The notes below the pieces were generated by a model. The model saw only the letters and a list, made by a program, of their open reading frames with translations, had not been told where the DNA came from and made no database searches. Below, in pieces: positions 63,421 to 64,000 of a DNA stretch of 64,000 nucleotides. Origin of the DNA: JAOUJD01 sp963726405 (GTDB lineage Bacteria > Pseudomonadota > Gammaproteobacteria > Burkholderiales > Burkholderiaceae_F); NCBI GenBank assembly GCA_963726405.1, contig CAVSCF010000001.1, positions 248,001 to 312,000 of the forward strand, written 5' to 3'. The position numbers were made by a program, and so were the translations under genes. Each line of letters starts with the position of its first letter. The stretch's first letter is position 1.

Positions 63421-64000
63421 GCGGGCACCGGACTCGCGGGCGGCTCGAGCATTTCGATCGCTGCGGCGATGACGCGGTCGGTCGACAGTTCGTCGAGGCA
63501 GGCGCTCGGACTGTTCACGTGACGTTCGCACCCTTCCTGATGGCACGGCTGGCAGCCGAAGACCGGATTCTGAATGAGACGGACGGTGCCGCGGACCTGG
63601 ACGGCAGCGATCCGCTCGTAGGGGCGGCCGCCCGCGCGCGGCCACGGTCCCCAGACCGTGGGGTCGGTGGGGCCGAAGATAGCGACGGTTGGCGTCCCGG
63701 TGGCCGCGGCCAGGTGGGTGGTCGCCGTGTCCACGCCGACGAACAGGCTCGCATGGCGGATCAGGTCGGCGGTCTGCGCGAGGCTCAGGCGGCCGGGCAG
63801 CGGGATCAGTTCCGGCGACGTCAGATTGCCCAGCACGCGCTGCAGATAACGACCTTCGTCGTCCCCCGGTCCGCCGGTGACGACCACGGTGAAGGCGCGT
63901 TCGAGCAGGCTTCGGATCAGCGAACGCCATCCGTCGTCGTGCCACTGCTTGTAGCGCCAGCGGGGCGAGGGATGGAGCACGACGTACGGGTGCGAGAGGT
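63417..64000 (-). CDS. Glycosyltransferase family 9 (LPS heptosyltransferase), 5' end outside window
   Basis: C-terminal 190 or so residues of a GT9 enzyme; the N-terminus lies beyond 64000. VVLHPSPRWRYKQWHDDGWR, VVVTGGPGDDEGRYLQRVLG, LIRHASLFVGVDTATTHLAA, TPTVAIFGPTDPTVWGPWPR (heptosyltransferase ADP-sugar site) and the Cys-containing FGCQPCHQEGCERH. It would add heptose to the LPS inner core. First visible gene of the minus-strand waaL-GT4 unit. Confidence 0.92.
   Translation of the reverse strand, partial: LSHPYVVLHPSPRWRYKQWHDDGWRSLIRSLLERAFTVVVTGGPGDDEGRYLQRVLGNLTSPELIPLPGRLSLAQTADLIRHASLFVGVDTATTHLAAATGTPTVAIFGPTDPTVWGPWPRAGGRPYERIAAVQVRGTVRLIQNPVFGCQPCHQEGCERHVNSPSACLDELSTDRVIAAAIEMLEPPASPVPA

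Overview
The window is high-GC, gene-dense bacterial DNA with few gaps and many ATGA-type overlaps. Its content fits a betaproteobacterium, probably Burkholderiales-like: a Bug/TctC periplasmic receptor, gltX followed by tRNA-Ala and tRNA-Glu, the mltD-gloB-methyltransferase-rnhA-dnaQ neighbourhood, WaaE/WaaL-type LPS genes and a sen (selenoneine) locus. The taxon is inferred from gene content only. No transposase, CRISPR array, rRNA or integrase was seen.

Layout. 0-11 kb (minus strand): thyA (cut by the window edge), a Bug-type receptor, an ABC exporter with a MAPEG gene, and an AttEFGH-like set (ABC ATPase, FtsX-like permease, lipocalin-like secreted protein) interrupted by an mgtA-type P-type ATPase. 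11-16 kb: threonine dehydratase, an MGMT-like DNA-binding protein without the acceptor cysteine, egtD facing an egtB-type sulfoxide synthase, and an asmA relic that has lost its middle. 16.2-18.4 kb: a lower-GC insert with a TPR + HD-GYP gene diverging from a 36-codon gene whose product has a textbook double-glycine leader and a predicted 7-residue core. 18.4-23.3 kb: a selenoneine locus (senC/selD, senB, divergent senA) with a TlpA-like thioredoxin and a transglutaminase-like exported protein in the senB-senC transcription unit.

23-33 kb: GMC oxidoreductase, a lipoprotein phosphatase, an NPD/nitronate monooxygenase-type flavoprotein, fabI, mltD, gloB, a methyltransferase and rnhA. 33-38 kb: an RND efflux adaptor and pump sitting between rnhA and dnaQ. 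38-48 kb: an acyl-CoA ligase, tRNA-Val(CAC), a tiny membrane ORF, a five-gene ABC importer plus phosphodiesterase operon, an MFS transporter, gltX, tRNA-Ala(GGC) and tRNA-Glu(TTC). 48-54.6 kb: a GT9 glycosyltransferase, a large secreted subtilisin-like protease, small hypothetical genes and a DUF4124-like protein. 54.7-64 kb: dnaE and an LPS core/O-antigen glycosyltransferase cluster with waaL.

How the genes may work together: EgtD makes hercynine, which can feed both the EgtB-type enzyme (ergothioneine) and SenA (selenoneine). SelD/SenC and SenB supply the selenosugar for SenA. The most interesting candidate for something undescribed is the divergent pair of a double-glycine peptide and a TPR-HD-GYP protein, which looks like a possible peptide-to-c-di-GMP signalling module.

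Caveat: many genes carry one-base frame breaks, often in short homopolymers and with the protein sequence conserved on both sides and few or no independent stop codons. Several operon junctions beyond the breaks are intact. This favours assembly or sequencing indels over gene decay for most of them, but the sequence alone cannot settle it.
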